Source: Calothrix sp. PCC 7716 (lineage in GTDB: Bacteria; Cyanobacteriota; Cyanobacteriia; Cyanobacteriales; Nostocaceae). From it: a stretch of 64,000 nucleotides of DNA. Positions 54,311 through 63,153 of the stretch are shown here, piece after piece (the first letter of the stretch is position 1; every line of letters begins with the position of its first letter). The position numbers and the translations under genes were made by a program. The stretch is taken from contig NZ_AP025018.1 in NCBI RefSeq assembly GCF_019977735.1, forward strand, positions 11,226,580 through 11,290,579, written 5' to 3'. Under the pieces are notes generated by a model, which was not told the DNA's origin, did no database searches, and saw nothing but the letters and a program-made list of their open reading frames with translations.

Positions 54311-54325
54311 GTGAACTAAAAGTGA
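54311..54325. promoter_or_regulatory. GTGA direct repeat, 11-bp phase (copy 6)
   Basis: AAAAGTGAACTAAAAGTGAT with GTGA at 54311 and 54322, about 500 bp before the exporter start codon, just upstream of the hairpins. Confidence 0.35.
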
Positions 54326-54378
54326 TTAGTATTGAGCAGAAAACCAAACTATTAGGTTGGTGTTATTAACCATGAGGA

Positions 54379-54507
54379 ATACCCCTTGGACTCCTACATC
54401 ACAGGGGTATCTCCCAGGTTAGTATACGTTAACTGAAGTAGCTAACTGGCTTATAAAGCTAGTCAACTTTGCAGCTGTAATGCTTTTTTAAGGAACTTTA
54501 CAGCTGC
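54379..54507 (+). ncRNA. Possible structured leader or small RNA
   Basis: Two stems: ATACCCCT (54379-54386) with AGGGGTAT (54403-54410), and a perfect 10-bp GCAGCTGTAA (54471-54480) with TTACAGCTGC (54498-54507), loop containing a T run. Between them lies a weaker stem around AGCTAACTGGCTT/AAAGCTAGT. No known RNA family recognised; strand assumed from the downstream operon. Confidence 0.3.
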
Positions 54508-54822
54508 TACGACCCATATGAGTACATTTATTCAGCAACAACTTTCTTAATTATGTCATAACAACCAAACTGTATCAACTGACTACCGTTTAAGGCATAG
54601 ACGGCTGTAACATCTACCTGGTAGTATTTATGGCAGCTTTATGCTAATGAGTAGAATCTAAAGATTTTCAGAAATATTTTCAAAATCTTCTCAAAATCTT
54701 TCTTGCTGTGCCATCGAGTGTAGATAGGTGTACTTTGCTACGGATGAGAGCGGATCTAACGGATGAGCTACTCGTTGCAAACTAACCGCCAAATTTAATT
54801 TCCATACAACTGAAGAGTGATT

Positions 54823-57800
54823 ATGTTATCTCAGGAAGAACTAGGTTGTAGAATCGCCAATGTCTTGGGGGGAAACCTTACAGACAGTGAGTTGCTTCAT
54901 TGTGTGAATAAAGCACAAGTTTTGGAGCTACAGCTTTTTGAGGAATGGCGCCACTTCGAGGCGCCGCGCGGTATATATATAGTGATTACGGGTAAAATTA
55001 GATTTTTAGATAGCAATGAAAATTTAATTAGTACCCTTTCAGTTGGAGCATCATTTGGGGAAGCGACGCTTTTCGATGATGAATTTACTAGTTATATCGG
55101 ACGCGCTTCGCATAATTTGAGGGTTTGTTATATTGGGCAAGAGATATTGCAACCCTTGATGACCCAATATCCAGAAGTTCGCGATAAACTTTACAAACAA
55201 GCTGTAATTTGGAATTTAGCAGTTTTATGTCGTATTAACAGCCAGTTTCCTAATGTTGCTCAAGTCAGCTATTTGATGCAGGCATTATCGCTGTTTGAAC
55301 GGCGCCAGTTAAATGCATCATCCGAGCTAGTTCTGAAAGATTGCTCTCTACTGGTTGTATACTCAGGGCGAATGCAACATAGTGATGGGACTGTGCTAAC
55401 ACCAGGTAAAGTAGGCACCAATCTAAAAGGTAATTGGAAAGTAGAGCAAGCAACAACTGTATATGTTCTGAAAAATTCTGATTTACAGGCAGCACTTGAA
55501 TACTGTGATGAACTTAATATATTTGTCGCCCCTGATGAGCGTGTCTCCCCAGTTGAACAAAGTCGTCGCCGAAAGGAGGTAAAAGATAGGTTAAATTCAA
55601 ACTTAAACTCAAACTTAAACTCAAAAGTCATTCCTTTTCCAGTTAGAGATAAACAACCACAGCAAGAGCCGAAAAAATCGCGTCCTTATTTTCCAAGTCC
55701 CAAGCTAGCAATGGGACATTGGTGGGGACGGTTAACAAAACAATATCCCTTTTATGCTCAACAAAGTGCTTCCGACTGCGGCGCCGCTTGTTTAGTCATG
55801 ATTGGTAACTATTGGGGCAAACGCTTTAGTGTCAACCGTTTGCGCGATATGACAAACGCTAGTCGTAGTGGCGCCTCTTTACGTGCGGTTGCATCGGTAG
55901 CTGAAAGTTTGGGTTTTGCAACACGTCCTGTGAAAGCAACCTTTGATAAATTAGCAGAACAACCGTTACCAGCAATTGCCCACTGGGAAGGTAGGCATTT
56001 TATTGTTGTTTATGAAATTACCAAGAAGCGGGTGATAGTTGGTGACCCGGCAATTGGACAACGCACCCTGACAGTCAGAGAATTTAATAAAGATTGGACT
56101 GGGTATGCATTGTTATTGCAACCGACTACTGCGCTCAAAGATAAGAAGAACGATAGTACTGGATTATGGAAGTTCTTTGAGTTAGTCAAACCTCATTACA
56201 AGGTACTTGTAGAAATATTTATAGCTTCGGTACTAATGCAAATATTTGGCTTAATTACGCCAGTATTTACTCAGTTGTTACTCGACCGAGTGCTTGTACA
56301 GCGCAGCGTTAGCACTTTGAACGCTGTTGGTTTGGGAATGATTATATTTGGTTTTTTCCGTATTGCAATGGGCGCCTTACGGACATATTTACTAGACCAC
56401 ACAGCGAATCGTATCAGCGTTGCGATGCTGGTAGGTTTTATCAAGCACACTTTTCGTTTGCCTTTATCTTATTTTGAGTCGCGTTATGTCGGTGATATAG
56501 TTTCTCGCATCCAAGAAAATCAGAAAATACAGTCTTTTTTAACTGGTGAGACGTTAGCAGTCATTCTCGATATGTTATCGCTGGTGGTGTATTTGACCGT
56601 CATGTTTTCTTATAGTTGGAAAATGACGTTGTTTGTGTTGCTGACGGTGCCACCATTTTTTATATTGGCATTGGCGAGTACAGGAATTTTACGCCGCATC
56701 TCCAGGGAAATATTCAACGCAGGTGCTGAGGAGAATAGTTATTTAATCGAATCTTTAACGGGAATTCGCACTGTACGCTCACTCGCAATTGAGCAGACAG
56801 TGCGCTGGCGATGGGAAGAATTGTTAAATAATTTAATTAAAAAGGCTTTTGCTGCCGAGATAATTGGTATTCGTTTATCTGTAATTAGCAGTGTAATTGA
56901 AACGTTTGTTAGTACAGGCATAATGTGGTTCGGCGCCTTACAGGTAATTAACGGCGAACTTACTCTTGGACAGTTAATGGCTTTCAATATGCTTATTGGT
57001 AACGTTCTTAGTCCATTCCAAAGACTTTCTGGTCTATGGAATCAATTACAAGAAATTATCATCTCTACCGAACGTTTGAATGATGTCCTTGAGGCAGAAC
57101 CCGAAGAAGACTTACAGAGTAAACCTCGCAAGTCTCTAGGTACACTCAAAGGCAATATACGCTTTCAGAATGTTACCTTCCGTTATCATAAAGAAAGCGA
57201 TACTAACGTATTAGAAAATCTCAACTTTGAAATTCAAGCAGAACAAATGGTTGCTTTAGTAGGACGTAGTGGTTCTGGTAAAACAACTTTGAGTAAATTA
57301 ATTTTAGGTCTATACCCTCCGACAGATGGCAAAGTTTTGATTGACGGATATGATATTAGCAATATATCTTTGCCTTCTCTTCGCTCTCAAGTTGGGGTTG
57401 TAGACCAAGATACATTTCTGTTCGGTGGCACAATCCGAGAAAATATTGCTATCGCTCATCCAGAAGCATCCTTAGAAGAAATTGTTGAAGCAGCTATCTT
57501 AGCCGGAGCTGATGATTTTATTCAGAAGCAACCATTAGGCTATGATACCCAAATAGGTGAAGGTGGTGGAATGCTATCGGGTGGGCAGCGGCAACGCATA
57601 GCAATAGCGCGCGCGTTGCTGGGTAATCCTCGCTTAATACTGTTGGATGAAGCTACTAGTCACCTGGACTCTGAGTCAGAACGCATCATTCAAAATAATT
57701 TAAAAACGATTCTCAAAGGACGTACAAGCGTAATTATCGCGCATCGTCTTTCAACAGTACGCAACGCAGACCTAATCTTAGTATTAGACCACGGCGTATT

Positions 57801-57888
57801 AGTCGAAAGCGGTACTCACGATGAGTTAATCGCCAAAAAAGGTCATTATTATTACTTAAACCAACAACAACTAGCCCAAGCGGGATGA
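54823..57888 (+). CDS. Peptidase-containing ABC exporter (C39) with N-terminal CRP-like domain
   Basis: About 1021 residues. A cyclic-nucleotide-binding-like domain (about 40-135, GIYIVITGKIRF, GASFGEATLF) is followed by a second similar half and a linker with NLNS repeats. The C39 protease (about 308-430) has Cys321 in SASDCGAACLVM, His394 in WEGRHFIVVYE and Asp410 in VIVGDPAIG (numbered from the GTG two codons upstream). Six membrane helices and an ATPase follow (LVGRSGSGKTTLSKL, LSGGQRQRIAIARALLG, LILLDEATSHLDSE). It cuts double-glycine leaders and exports the peptide. The layout resembles HetC, but the HlyD, isomerase and precursor genes downstream point to bacteriocin-like export. Start: ATG at 54823. 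Confidence 0.93.
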   Translation: MLSQEELGCRIANVLGGNLTDSELLHCVNKAQVLELQLFEEWRHFEAPRGIYIVITGKIRFLDSNENLISTLSVGASFGEATLFDDEFTSYIGRASHNLRVCYIGQEILQPLMTQYPEVRDKLYKQAVIWNLAVLCRINSQFPNVAQVSYLMQALSLFERRQLNASSELVLKDCSLLVVYSGRMQHSDGTVLTPGKVGTNLKGNWKVEQATTVYVLKNSDLQAALEYCDELNIFVAPDERVSPVEQSRRRKEVKDRLNSNLNSNLNSKVIPFPVRDKQPQQEPKKSRPYFPSPKLAMGHWWGRLTKQYPFYAQQSASDCGAACLVMIGNYWGKRFSVNRLRDMTNASRSGASLRAVASVAESLGFATRPVKATFDKLAEQPLPAIAHWEGRHFIVVYEITKKRVIVGDPAIGQRTLTVREFNKDWTGYALLLQPTTALKDKKNDSTGLWKFFELVKPHYKVLVEIFIASVLMQIFGLITPVFTQLLLDRVLVQRSVSTLNAVGLGMIIFGFFRIAMGALRTYLLDHTANRISVAMLVGFIKHTFRLPLSYFESRYVGDIVSRIQENQKIQSFLTGETLAVILDMLSLVVYLTVMFSYSWKMTLFVLLTVPPFFILALASTGILRRISREIFNAGAEENSYLIESLTGIRTVRSLAIEQTVRWRWEELLNNLIKKAFAAEIIGIRLSVISSVIETFVSTGIMWFGALQVINGELTLGQLMAFNMLIGNVLSPFQRLSGLWNQLQEIIISTERLNDVLEAEPEEDLQSKPRKSLGTLKGNIRFQNVTFRYHKESDTNVLENLNFEIQAEQMVALVGRSGSGKTTLSKLILGLYPPTDGKVLIDGYDISNISLPSLRSQVGVVDQDTFLFGGTIRENIAIAHPEASLEEIVEAAILAGADDFIQKQPLGYDTQIGEGGGMLSGGQRQRIAIARALLGNPRLILLDEATSHLDSESERIIQNNLKTILKGRTSVIIAHRLSTVRNADLILVLDHGVLVESGTHDELIAKKGHYYYLNQQQLAQAG

Positions 57889-57934
57889 GTGCTGAGTGCT
57901 GAGTGCTGAGTGCTGAGTGCTGAGTGCTGAGTGC
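57886..57934. repeat. Heptamer tandem repeat TGAGTGC x7
   Basis: Seven perfect copies of TGAGTGC then a partial TGAGTTA. The first TGA is the stop codon of the ABC exporter gene. This is the short tandemly repeated repetitive (STRR) type known from heterocystous cyanobacteria. Confidence 0.92.
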
Positions 57935-58009
57935 TGAGTTAGGAGTTTTTCTTCTATTACTCTTATTCTCTATTTTTTATTACCCATTTCTTATTCTCCA
58001 TTTTCCAAT

Positions 58010-59563
58010 ATGCCTCAACCATCTCCGAATTCATCATCTGCACTTACTAATGAGGTGTATGATAATTATTCAGCTTCTTCACAACCTCAAGATACTGTTT
58101 CTGAGAAAAAATTAACCCAGGCAGCAGTAGAAGATAAAGATTTGTATCACGGTACAGAAGAACTCCTTGATGCATTACCTAAACTGTGGACGCGCGGTTT
58201 ACTGTATGTGTTATTAGGATTTGCAGGGCTGGCTTTACCTTGGTCAATGTACTCTAAAGTTGATGAGACGGGAAGTGCAAGAGGACGGGTAGAACCATTC
58301 GGCGCCACGCACAAGTTAGATTCTGAAGTTGGTGGTAGTGTTAAAGCTGTTAAGGTTAAGGAAGGTGAAAGTGTCAAAAAAGGACAGGTTTTGCTGGAAT
58401 TAGATTCTGAAATCCTGCGTTCCTCAATTCAGGAGACTGAAGCAAAGCTAACTGGACTGCAAAATCAACGAGCGCAACTCGATATACTTCAAAATCAAAT
58501 ACAATTAACGCTAAACGTTCAACAGCAGCAAAATGAATCCCAAGAATTAGAAAAAGTTGCTCGAATCAATCAGGCTAAACAAAATTTGGATGCAAAAGAA
58601 AGTACTTACAACCTACAAGAGTTAGAAAAACAAGCATCAGTCAATCAGGTACGGCAACTGATTAGCGTTGCTCAAAATGAGCAAGAATCTGCTCAAAAGC
58701 GCTTGAGTATTGATTCAAGGCAAGTTGAGCGATTTAACAACTTGGTTAAAGATGGCGCCGTTTCTTTAATGCAAATTGACCAACTCAAAAAAGAAGAGCA
58801 AGAAAGTGCCAGGGTGTATCAAAAAGCCCAATCTGATGTCAAGCAAGCTTCTTTACGATTAGCAGAAGAGACAAGTCGCTATAAAACAGCGATGAGTCAG
58901 CTTGAGTCAGATATCAAGCAGGCAAAGCTACGATTACAAGAGGAGGAAAATAGTTTTAACAGCTTGCAAAAAAATGGAAAGTTGGCTATTCTAAAAAATG
59001 AACAACATCTTAAAGACTTACAAGCACAGATTTCGGCGAATCAATCACAAATCGCTCAAACGGTAAGTCAAATCACATCGTTGAAGCTTCAGTTGCAGCA
59101 AAGAATAGTCAGGTCGCCTATTGACGGAGTAATTTTTGAGTTTCCAATTAGTAAACCTGGAGCAGTATTACAACCAGGCCAAAAGGTAGCTCAAATTGCA
59201 CCTCAAAATACAGGTTTTGTACTCAAAGCGAATATGCCTAGTCAAGATAGCGGTTTCTTGAAAGTGGGAATGCCAGTCAAAATCAAGTTTGACGCTTATC
59301 CATTCCAGGAACACGGTATTGTACCAGGTAAAGTCACCCGTATTTCTCCAGACTCTAAAGTTACTCAAACACCCGGAGGAAGCATCGAAACCTATGAGTT
59401 AGAAATTGCCCTCGAACAACAATACATCCAAAACGGCAAAAAACGCATTCCTTTAACAGCAGGTCAAACCGCAACTGCCGAAGTCATAGTCCGTCAGCGT
59501 CGCATTATTGACTTTGTTCTAGACCCATTTAAGAAACTACAAGAAGGAGGGTTGGAGATGTAA
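58010..59563 (+). CDS. HlyD-family periplasmic adaptor
   Basis: 517 residues: one membrane helix (about 62-82, LYVLLGFAGLALPWSMYS), a biotinyl-lipoyl-like half (GSVKAVKVKEGESVKKGQVLLELD), a long coiled coil (about 140-350, QKRLSIDSRQVERFNNLVKDGAVSL in the middle), the second lipoyl half (IVRSPIDGVIFEF) and a beta-barrel end. It bridges the C39 ABC exporter and an outer-membrane TolC-type channel, which is not in this window. It starts 121 bp after the exporter, with the tandem repeat between, and a strong ribosome site is not evident at the ATG at 58010. Confidence 0.92.
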   Translation: MPQPSPNSSSALTNEVYDNYSASSQPQDTVSEKKLTQAAVEDKDLYHGTEELLDALPKLWTRGLLYVLLGFAGLALPWSMYSKVDETGSARGRVEPFGATHKLDSEVGGSVKAVKVKEGESVKKGQVLLELDSEILRSSIQETEAKLTGLQNQRAQLDILQNQIQLTLNVQQQQNESQELEKVARINQAKQNLDAKESTYNLQELEKQASVNQVRQLISVAQNEQESAQKRLSIDSRQVERFNNLVKDGAVSLMQIDQLKKEEQESARVYQKAQSDVKQASLRLAEETSRYKTAMSQLESDIKQAKLRLQEEENSFNSLQKNGKLAILKNEQHLKDLQAQISANQSQIAQTVSQITSLKLQLQQRIVRSPIDGVIFEFPISKPGAVLQPGQKVAQIAPQNTGFVLKANMPSQDSGFLKVGMPVKIKFDAYPFQEHGIVPGKVTRISPDSKVTQTPGGSIETYELEIALEQQYIQNGKKRIPLTAGQTATAEVIVRQRRIIDFVLDPFKKLQEGGLEM

Positions 59564-59621
59564 CTTGCAACGGATGTAACGGATGGTTTATTGATTACAA
59601 ATAGAAAAAAAATAAAAATAT

Positions 59622-60404
59622 ATGTCACAACTGACAATATCGACTTCAGACATCATTCAGAGCATCAAACTCTCTTGTCAAATACCCAGTGTTGTACAAG
59701 CCATAGCATCTGAAAAGATTATCGCTCAAACAGCACAAGAGCTTGGCATTCGAGTCGAGGATGATGAATTACAACAGGAAGGTGATAGTCTGCGAATGGC
59801 TTATAAGCTTATTAAAGCCAAAGATACTTGGAACTGGCTAAAGACGCATGAGCTATCTATGGATGACTTTGAGAAGTTGGTTCATAACAAAGTTCTTTCC
59901 AGAAAGCTAGCGAATCACCTGTTTTCAGGAGAGGTTGAAAAGTTCTTTTATCAAAACCAACTCAATTATGTAGGCGCCGCTACTTATGAAGTCGTCTTGG
60001 AAAACAGAGATTTGGCTTTAGAGCTGTTCTACGCAGTTCAAGAAGGTGAAATAACTTTTGGTGAAATCGCGCGTGAATATATTCAAGACCCAGAATTACG
60101 GCGTGCTGGAGGGTACCAAGGGCTACGATACCGTAACGCATTTCGCCCAGAGATTGCGGCGCCTGTTTTTGCAACTTCAGGGGCGCCGTCCATTATCAAA
60201 CCAATTTCGACACCAAAGGGAGTGTATCTAATTTGGGTTGAAGAGATAGTTCAACCAGAATTAAATGAGCAGCTACGTCAAAAAATCATCACAGAGTTGT
60301 TTTCTTATTGGTTACAGCAACAAATTCACAGTTTGAATATTATCACCCAAATAGAATCAAACACTAACCCGCAATTACAAGAGCAACTATTGAAGCAGGC
60401 TTAA
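59622..60404 (+). CDS. Parvulin-type peptidyl-prolyl isomerase (PpiC/SurA-like)
   Basis: 260 residues: a helical N-terminal SurA-like part (IVQAIASEKIIAQTAQELGI) and a parvulin domain (about 120-215) with VVLENRDLALELFYAVQEGEITFGEIAREY, RRAGGYQGLRYRNAFRPEIAAPVF and PISTPKGVYLIWVEEI. No signal peptide. In cyanobacterial bacteriocin loci such isomerases accompany the C39 exporter, perhaps folding or presenting precursors. It is 58 bp after the HlyD gene, same operon. Confidence 0.88.
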   Translation: MSQLTISTSDIIQSIKLSCQIPSVVQAIASEKIIAQTAQELGIRVEDDELQQEGDSLRMAYKLIKAKDTWNWLKTHELSMDDFEKLVHNKVLSRKLANHLFSGEVEKFFYQNQLNYVGAATYEVVLENRDLALELFYAVQEGEITFGEIAREYIQDPELRRAGGYQGLRYRNAFRPEIAAPVFATSGAPSIIKPISTPKGVYLIWVEEIVQPELNEQLRQKIITELFSYWLQQQIHSLNIITQIESNTNPQLQEQLLKQA

Positions 60405-60896
60405 TACAATTTTGGATTTTGAATTGTTTATTCAATTCAAATGTGGTTTAGCATCTTTCAATATTTAGTTTTATGCCACTCTTTTAATGTGATACCAAAT
60501 AAAAGACAATAGCATTTTTATCGATTCATTCTACTTTTTAAATAAAATTAATATGTATAAACAAATTTATTTAATAAATAAGTTTTAAAGCTTTAAGGTG
60601 TATAAGCTATTGCTGATTTTATCTATACTTATCGAGCTTTTTAATCTTTAGTTTGTATTAATAAATAAAGCACTATTTCTAATTAAATAATGGCGTAATA
60701 AAGTTTTTATTACTGCCTATTTTGCGTTTTTAAGCAGCATTTATAGATTTAATACTATAGTTATAACTCAAAAAAAGTCAGAAAATAAATGAAATATGTA
60801 TTGATTTTTTTTAGTAAATAATTCATATTTATATTGTGAGCAGCAAACGAAAGCAACTCACCAAATAAAGCACTTAGTAATTAGTAGGATTTACCC
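60405..60896. other. AT-rich spacer before precursor genes
   Basis: 492 bp with very high AT content and no open frame of note. It probably holds the promoter for the precursor genes, but no convincing box was seen. Confidence 0.4.
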
Positions 60897-61238
60897 ATGA
60901 TTATCTCAGACTTAAAAGTGTTAGAAGTTGTTGAAGCGAATGAAGTTGTAGGCGGAACATTCTTTGTATCCGGTAACAAATTCGTTAGTACCTATAACCA
61001 AACCGACAACGTTGCTATTACTTTCACCTCGAATAACAATTTTAATACAAGTGTTAATACTCCTCTAACTGGAAGTAACAGCGCTGCGGCTGGTGCTAAG
61101 GGTGATGCAATCAACAACACTCACTATGCTACTTTTTCTTTCACAAAGGCTGATACTCTTGCTGTTACTGAATATCTTGGTGGCTCATTCTCTGGTAGCA
61201 CCTCCGCTGCTGTAATCAACGGAGCTCGTCATCTGTAA
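60897..61238 (+). CDS. Double-glycine precursor peptide, tandem copy 1
   Basis: 113 residues. Leader MIISDLKVLEVVEANEVVGG (cut expected after Gly20), core TFFVSGNKF...: Thr/Ser/Asn/Ala-rich, no cysteine, ending TSAAVINGARHL. It differs from copies 2 and 3 mainly at the C-terminus and at HYATFSF versus HIPTYSF. The lack of cysteine excludes disulfide or lanthionine bridges within the core. A TAGGA-type ribosome site precedes the ATG. A hairpin with a 7-nt loop follows (61327-61365). Confidence 0.82.
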   Translation: MIISDLKVLEVVEANEVVGGTFFVSGNKFVSTYNQTDNVAITFTSNNNFNTSVNTPLTGSNSAAAGAKGDAINNTHYATFSFTKADTLAVTEYLGGSFSGSTSAAVINGARHL

Positions 61239-61326
61239 TTTGAACTTATGTTTTGGAAGGTTAAAGCGTTTTCACTTCCAAAGTCAGATTAGCTCATCAC
61301 AGAAGTGTTGATGATTTACTCACATC

Positions 61327-61365
61327 TTCAGAATGACAGTCTCATGAATAGATTGTCTTTCTGAA
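61327..61365 (+). other. Intercistronic hairpin after precursor copy 1
   Basis: TTCAGAATGACAGTCT (61327-61342) pairs 14/16 with AGATTGTCTTTCTGAA (61350-61365), 7-nt loop. No long T run follows, so mRNA stabilisation or attenuation is as likely as termination. Confidence 0.6.
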
Positions 61366-61408
61366 ATGCCACATCTTTTCTAATTAGTACAATCACTAGG
61401 AGAAACCC

Positions 61409-61747
61409 ATGATTATCTCAGACTTAAAAGTGTTAGAAGTCGTTGAAGCGAATGAAGTTGTAGGCGGAACATTCTTTGTATCCGGTAACAGATTCTCTAG
61501 TACCTATAACCAAAACGACAACGTTGCTATTACTTTCACCTCGAATAACAATTTTAATACAAAGGTTAACACTCCTCTAACTGGAAGTAACAGCGCTGCG
61601 GCTGGTGCTAAGGGTGATGCAATCAACAATACTCATATTCCTACCTACTCTTTCACAAAGGCTGATACTCTTGCTGTTACTGAGTATCTTGGTGGTTCAT
61701 TCTCTGGTAGCACCTCTGCTGCTGTAATCAACTTTATTGGTCGCTAG
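61409..61747 (+). CDS. Double-glycine precursor peptide, tandem copy 2
   Basis: 112 residues, leader identical to copy 1 (MIISDLKVLEVVEANEVVGG). The core begins TFFVSGNRFSSTYNQNDNVA and ends TSAAVINFIGR. Differences from copy 3 are few (NRFSS/NKFVS, NQND/NQTD, NTKV/NTSV). The ATG follows AGGAGAAACCC, a good ribosome site. Part of three ~490-bp tandem units. Confidence 0.83.
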   Translation: MIISDLKVLEVVEANEVVGGTFFVSGNRFSSTYNQNDNVAITFTSNNNFNTKVNTPLTGSNSAAAGAKGDAINNTHIPTYSFTKADTLAVTEYLGGSFSGSTSAAVINFIGR

Positions 61748-61807
61748 TTTCAAGCAGGTTTTGAAAGATTAAGATATCTAACTTCCAATCTGCATCAGTT
61801 TCTCTAT

Positions 61808-61836
61808 AAAGGCAGTTTCATTATAAAATTGCCTTT
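61808..61836 (+). other. Intercistronic hairpin after precursor copy 2
   Basis: AAAGGCAGTTT (61808-61818) pairs 10/11 with AAATTGCCTTT (61826-61836), 7-nt loop. Similar position and loop size to the hairpin after copy 1. Confidence 0.6.
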
Positions 61837-61888
61837 CTACAACACTTAGTTTTTTCTATCAAATTATTGCAATTAATAGGACAACCTC

Positions 61889-62227
61889 ATGATTATCTCT
61901 GACATAAACGTTTTAGAAGTTGTTGAAGCGAATGAAGTTGTAGGCGGAACATTCTTTGTATCTGGTAACAAATTCGTTAGTACCTATAACCAAACCGACA
62001 ACGTTGCTATTACTTTTACCTCGAATAACAATTTTAATACAAGTGTTAACACTCCTCTAACTGGAAGTAACAGCGCTGCGGCTGGTGCTAAGGGTGATGC
62101 AATCAACAATACTCATATTCCTACCTACTCTTTCACAAAGGCTGATACTCTTGCTGTTACTGAGTATCTTGGTGGTTCATTCTCTGGTAGCACCTCTGCT
62201 GCTGTAATCAACTTTATTGGTCGCTAG
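61889..62227 (+). CDS. Double-glycine precursor peptide, tandem copy 3
   Basis: 112 residues. Leader MIISDINVLEVVEANEVVGG, a two-residue change from copies 1 and 2. The core starts like copy 1 (TFFVSGNKFVSTYNQTDNVA) and ends like copy 2 (TSAAVINFIGR), i.e. a mosaic. This suggests gene conversion among the three. A further stem with a 7-nt loop follows at 62241-62261 (TTGGGGG/CTCCCAA). Confidence 0.82.
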   Translation: MIISDINVLEVVEANEVVGGTFFVSGNKFVSTYNQTDNVAITFTSNNNFNTSVNTPLTGSNSAAAGAKGDAINNTHIPTYSFTKADTLAVTEYLGGSFSGSTSAAVINFIGR

Positions 62228-62443
62228 TTTCAAGCAGGTTTTGGGGGCAATAAGCTCCCAAAGCTGCAAAAGAAAAACCTCATTATTACCAGTGATGAAA
62301 ATTTTATGTTATTTAATTTTGGTGAGCAATATGACTAATTTTTGAAAAATTACTTAAGTATTAATATTATTCAATACATTCAAAAAATAGTTATTATTTT
62401 ATTAACGATAAAATAAACATTTTTGTCGATTTGTGAGGTGTTT

Positions 62444-62791
62444 GTGAAAAATAGATTAATTATAGATAACTTAAGTTATTTAGATAGTTTAGTAGATACT
62501 AATAAGATCATAGCTGGTCAGGCTCAAGCGGCAACTTTTACTTTAACAACTGTAGGTAATGGACATGCAACATCTGGTGCGGCAGCAATTGCTCTTGGTA
62601 ACACTACTTCTACTAACACTCAAACTTTAGCAAGGGTTCTATTTTATGGTGATGTTAACATTAGTTTAGCTGATGCAAGAGCTAGAGGCATTGCAACTAC
62701 TGGAAGCAATATTGCTGCTTCTTCAAGTCTTAGTACTTCTACTTGTATTTCTTTCACTAGTTCAAATAACTTTGTAACTCAAGTAGGATAA
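62444..62791 (+). CDS. Divergent double-glycine-type precursor (AG cleavage site)
   Basis: 115 residues from a GTG at 62444, chosen because GAGGTG lies just before it; a TTG at 62423 is in frame but has no ribosome site. Leader KNRLIIDNLSYLDSLVDTNK then IIAG, with Ala-Gly in place of Gly-Gly. The core QAQAATFTLTTVGNGHATSG is Thr/Ala/Ser-rich, has a single Cys near the end (STCISFTSSNNF), and shares FTSSNNF with FTSNNNF of the tandem precursors. Likely a relative that has diverged. Confidence 0.68.
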   Translation: MKNRLIIDNLSYLDSLVDTNKIIAGQAQAATFTLTTVGNGHATSGAAAIALGNTTSTNTQTLARVLFYGDVNISLADARARGIATTGSNIAASSSLSTSTCISFTSSNNFVTQVG

Positions 62792-62832
62792 TAGGCAAAA
62801 CTAAGTTTCATTTGTATTAAATGAGGTGTTAT

Positions 62833-63144
62833 ATGGCTAAATTTGTGATTTCCGATTTAAGCTTTTGTGAAATAGCAACTCCAGAAAATATTAAAGTTGC
62901 TGGTGGATTTAATTTTTCTACTTTGACTAATTTAAATCCAGGCTCTTTGTTCGGTTACTTGGACATTTTTTTTGAACCTGTGTCATCTACAGAAGTAGAC
63001 GATTTTGTTGTAACAAAGCTTGAAAATAATTCTAATAATGAGTCTGGAATTATAGTCTCTAGTAAAGACGGCAAAAGTCTTTCTGGTTTAATAGTAGGAC
63101 ATAACTATAAGTCAGCTTTCTCATCAAGCTTTTACTACTCTTAG
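62833..63144 (+). CDS. Double-glycine precursor peptide, divergent
   Basis: 103 residues from the ATG at 62833, preceded by GAGGTG (an earlier ATG at 62821 overlaps that site). Leader MAKFVISDLSFCEIATPENI then KVAGG; core FNFSTLTNLNPGSLFGYLDI with an acidic middle (SSTEVDDFVV) and no cysteine, ending SAFSSSFYYS. The leader shares ISDL-x-F/V-x-E with the tandem precursors. A terminator follows. Confidence 0.75.
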   Translation: MAKFVISDLSFCEIATPENIKVAGGFNFSTLTNLNPGSLFGYLDIFFEPVSSTEVDDFVVTKLENNSNNESGIIVSSKDGKSLSGLIVGHNYKSAFSSSFYYS

Positions 63145-63153
63145 TTTTCAATG

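Larger units (their letters stand above)
53316..54822. other. 1.5-kb non-coding region upstream of the secretion operon
   Basis: No plausible gene on either strand; all open frames are short and AT-biased. It holds a GTGA direct repeat (54311) and two clear inverted repeats (54379-54410, 54471-54507), suggesting a long structured 5' leader or a small RNA. No tRNA-like cloverleaf was seen. Notably it contains no GGCGCC. Confidence 0.55.

Noticed and set aside
55269-55631. Minus-strand frames inside the exporter gene
   Set aside because: They lie opposite conserved coding sequence of the CRP-like and linker region and show no start signal or family features.
54823-57888. Exporter as HetC (heterocyst differentiation)
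   Set aside because: Domain order is HetC-like, but no hetP follows; HlyD, isomerase and double-glycine precursor genes point to peptide secretion.
57886-57940. Possible CRISPR-like array
   Set aside because: Units are 7 bp, contiguous, with no spacers; this is a heptamer tandem repeat.
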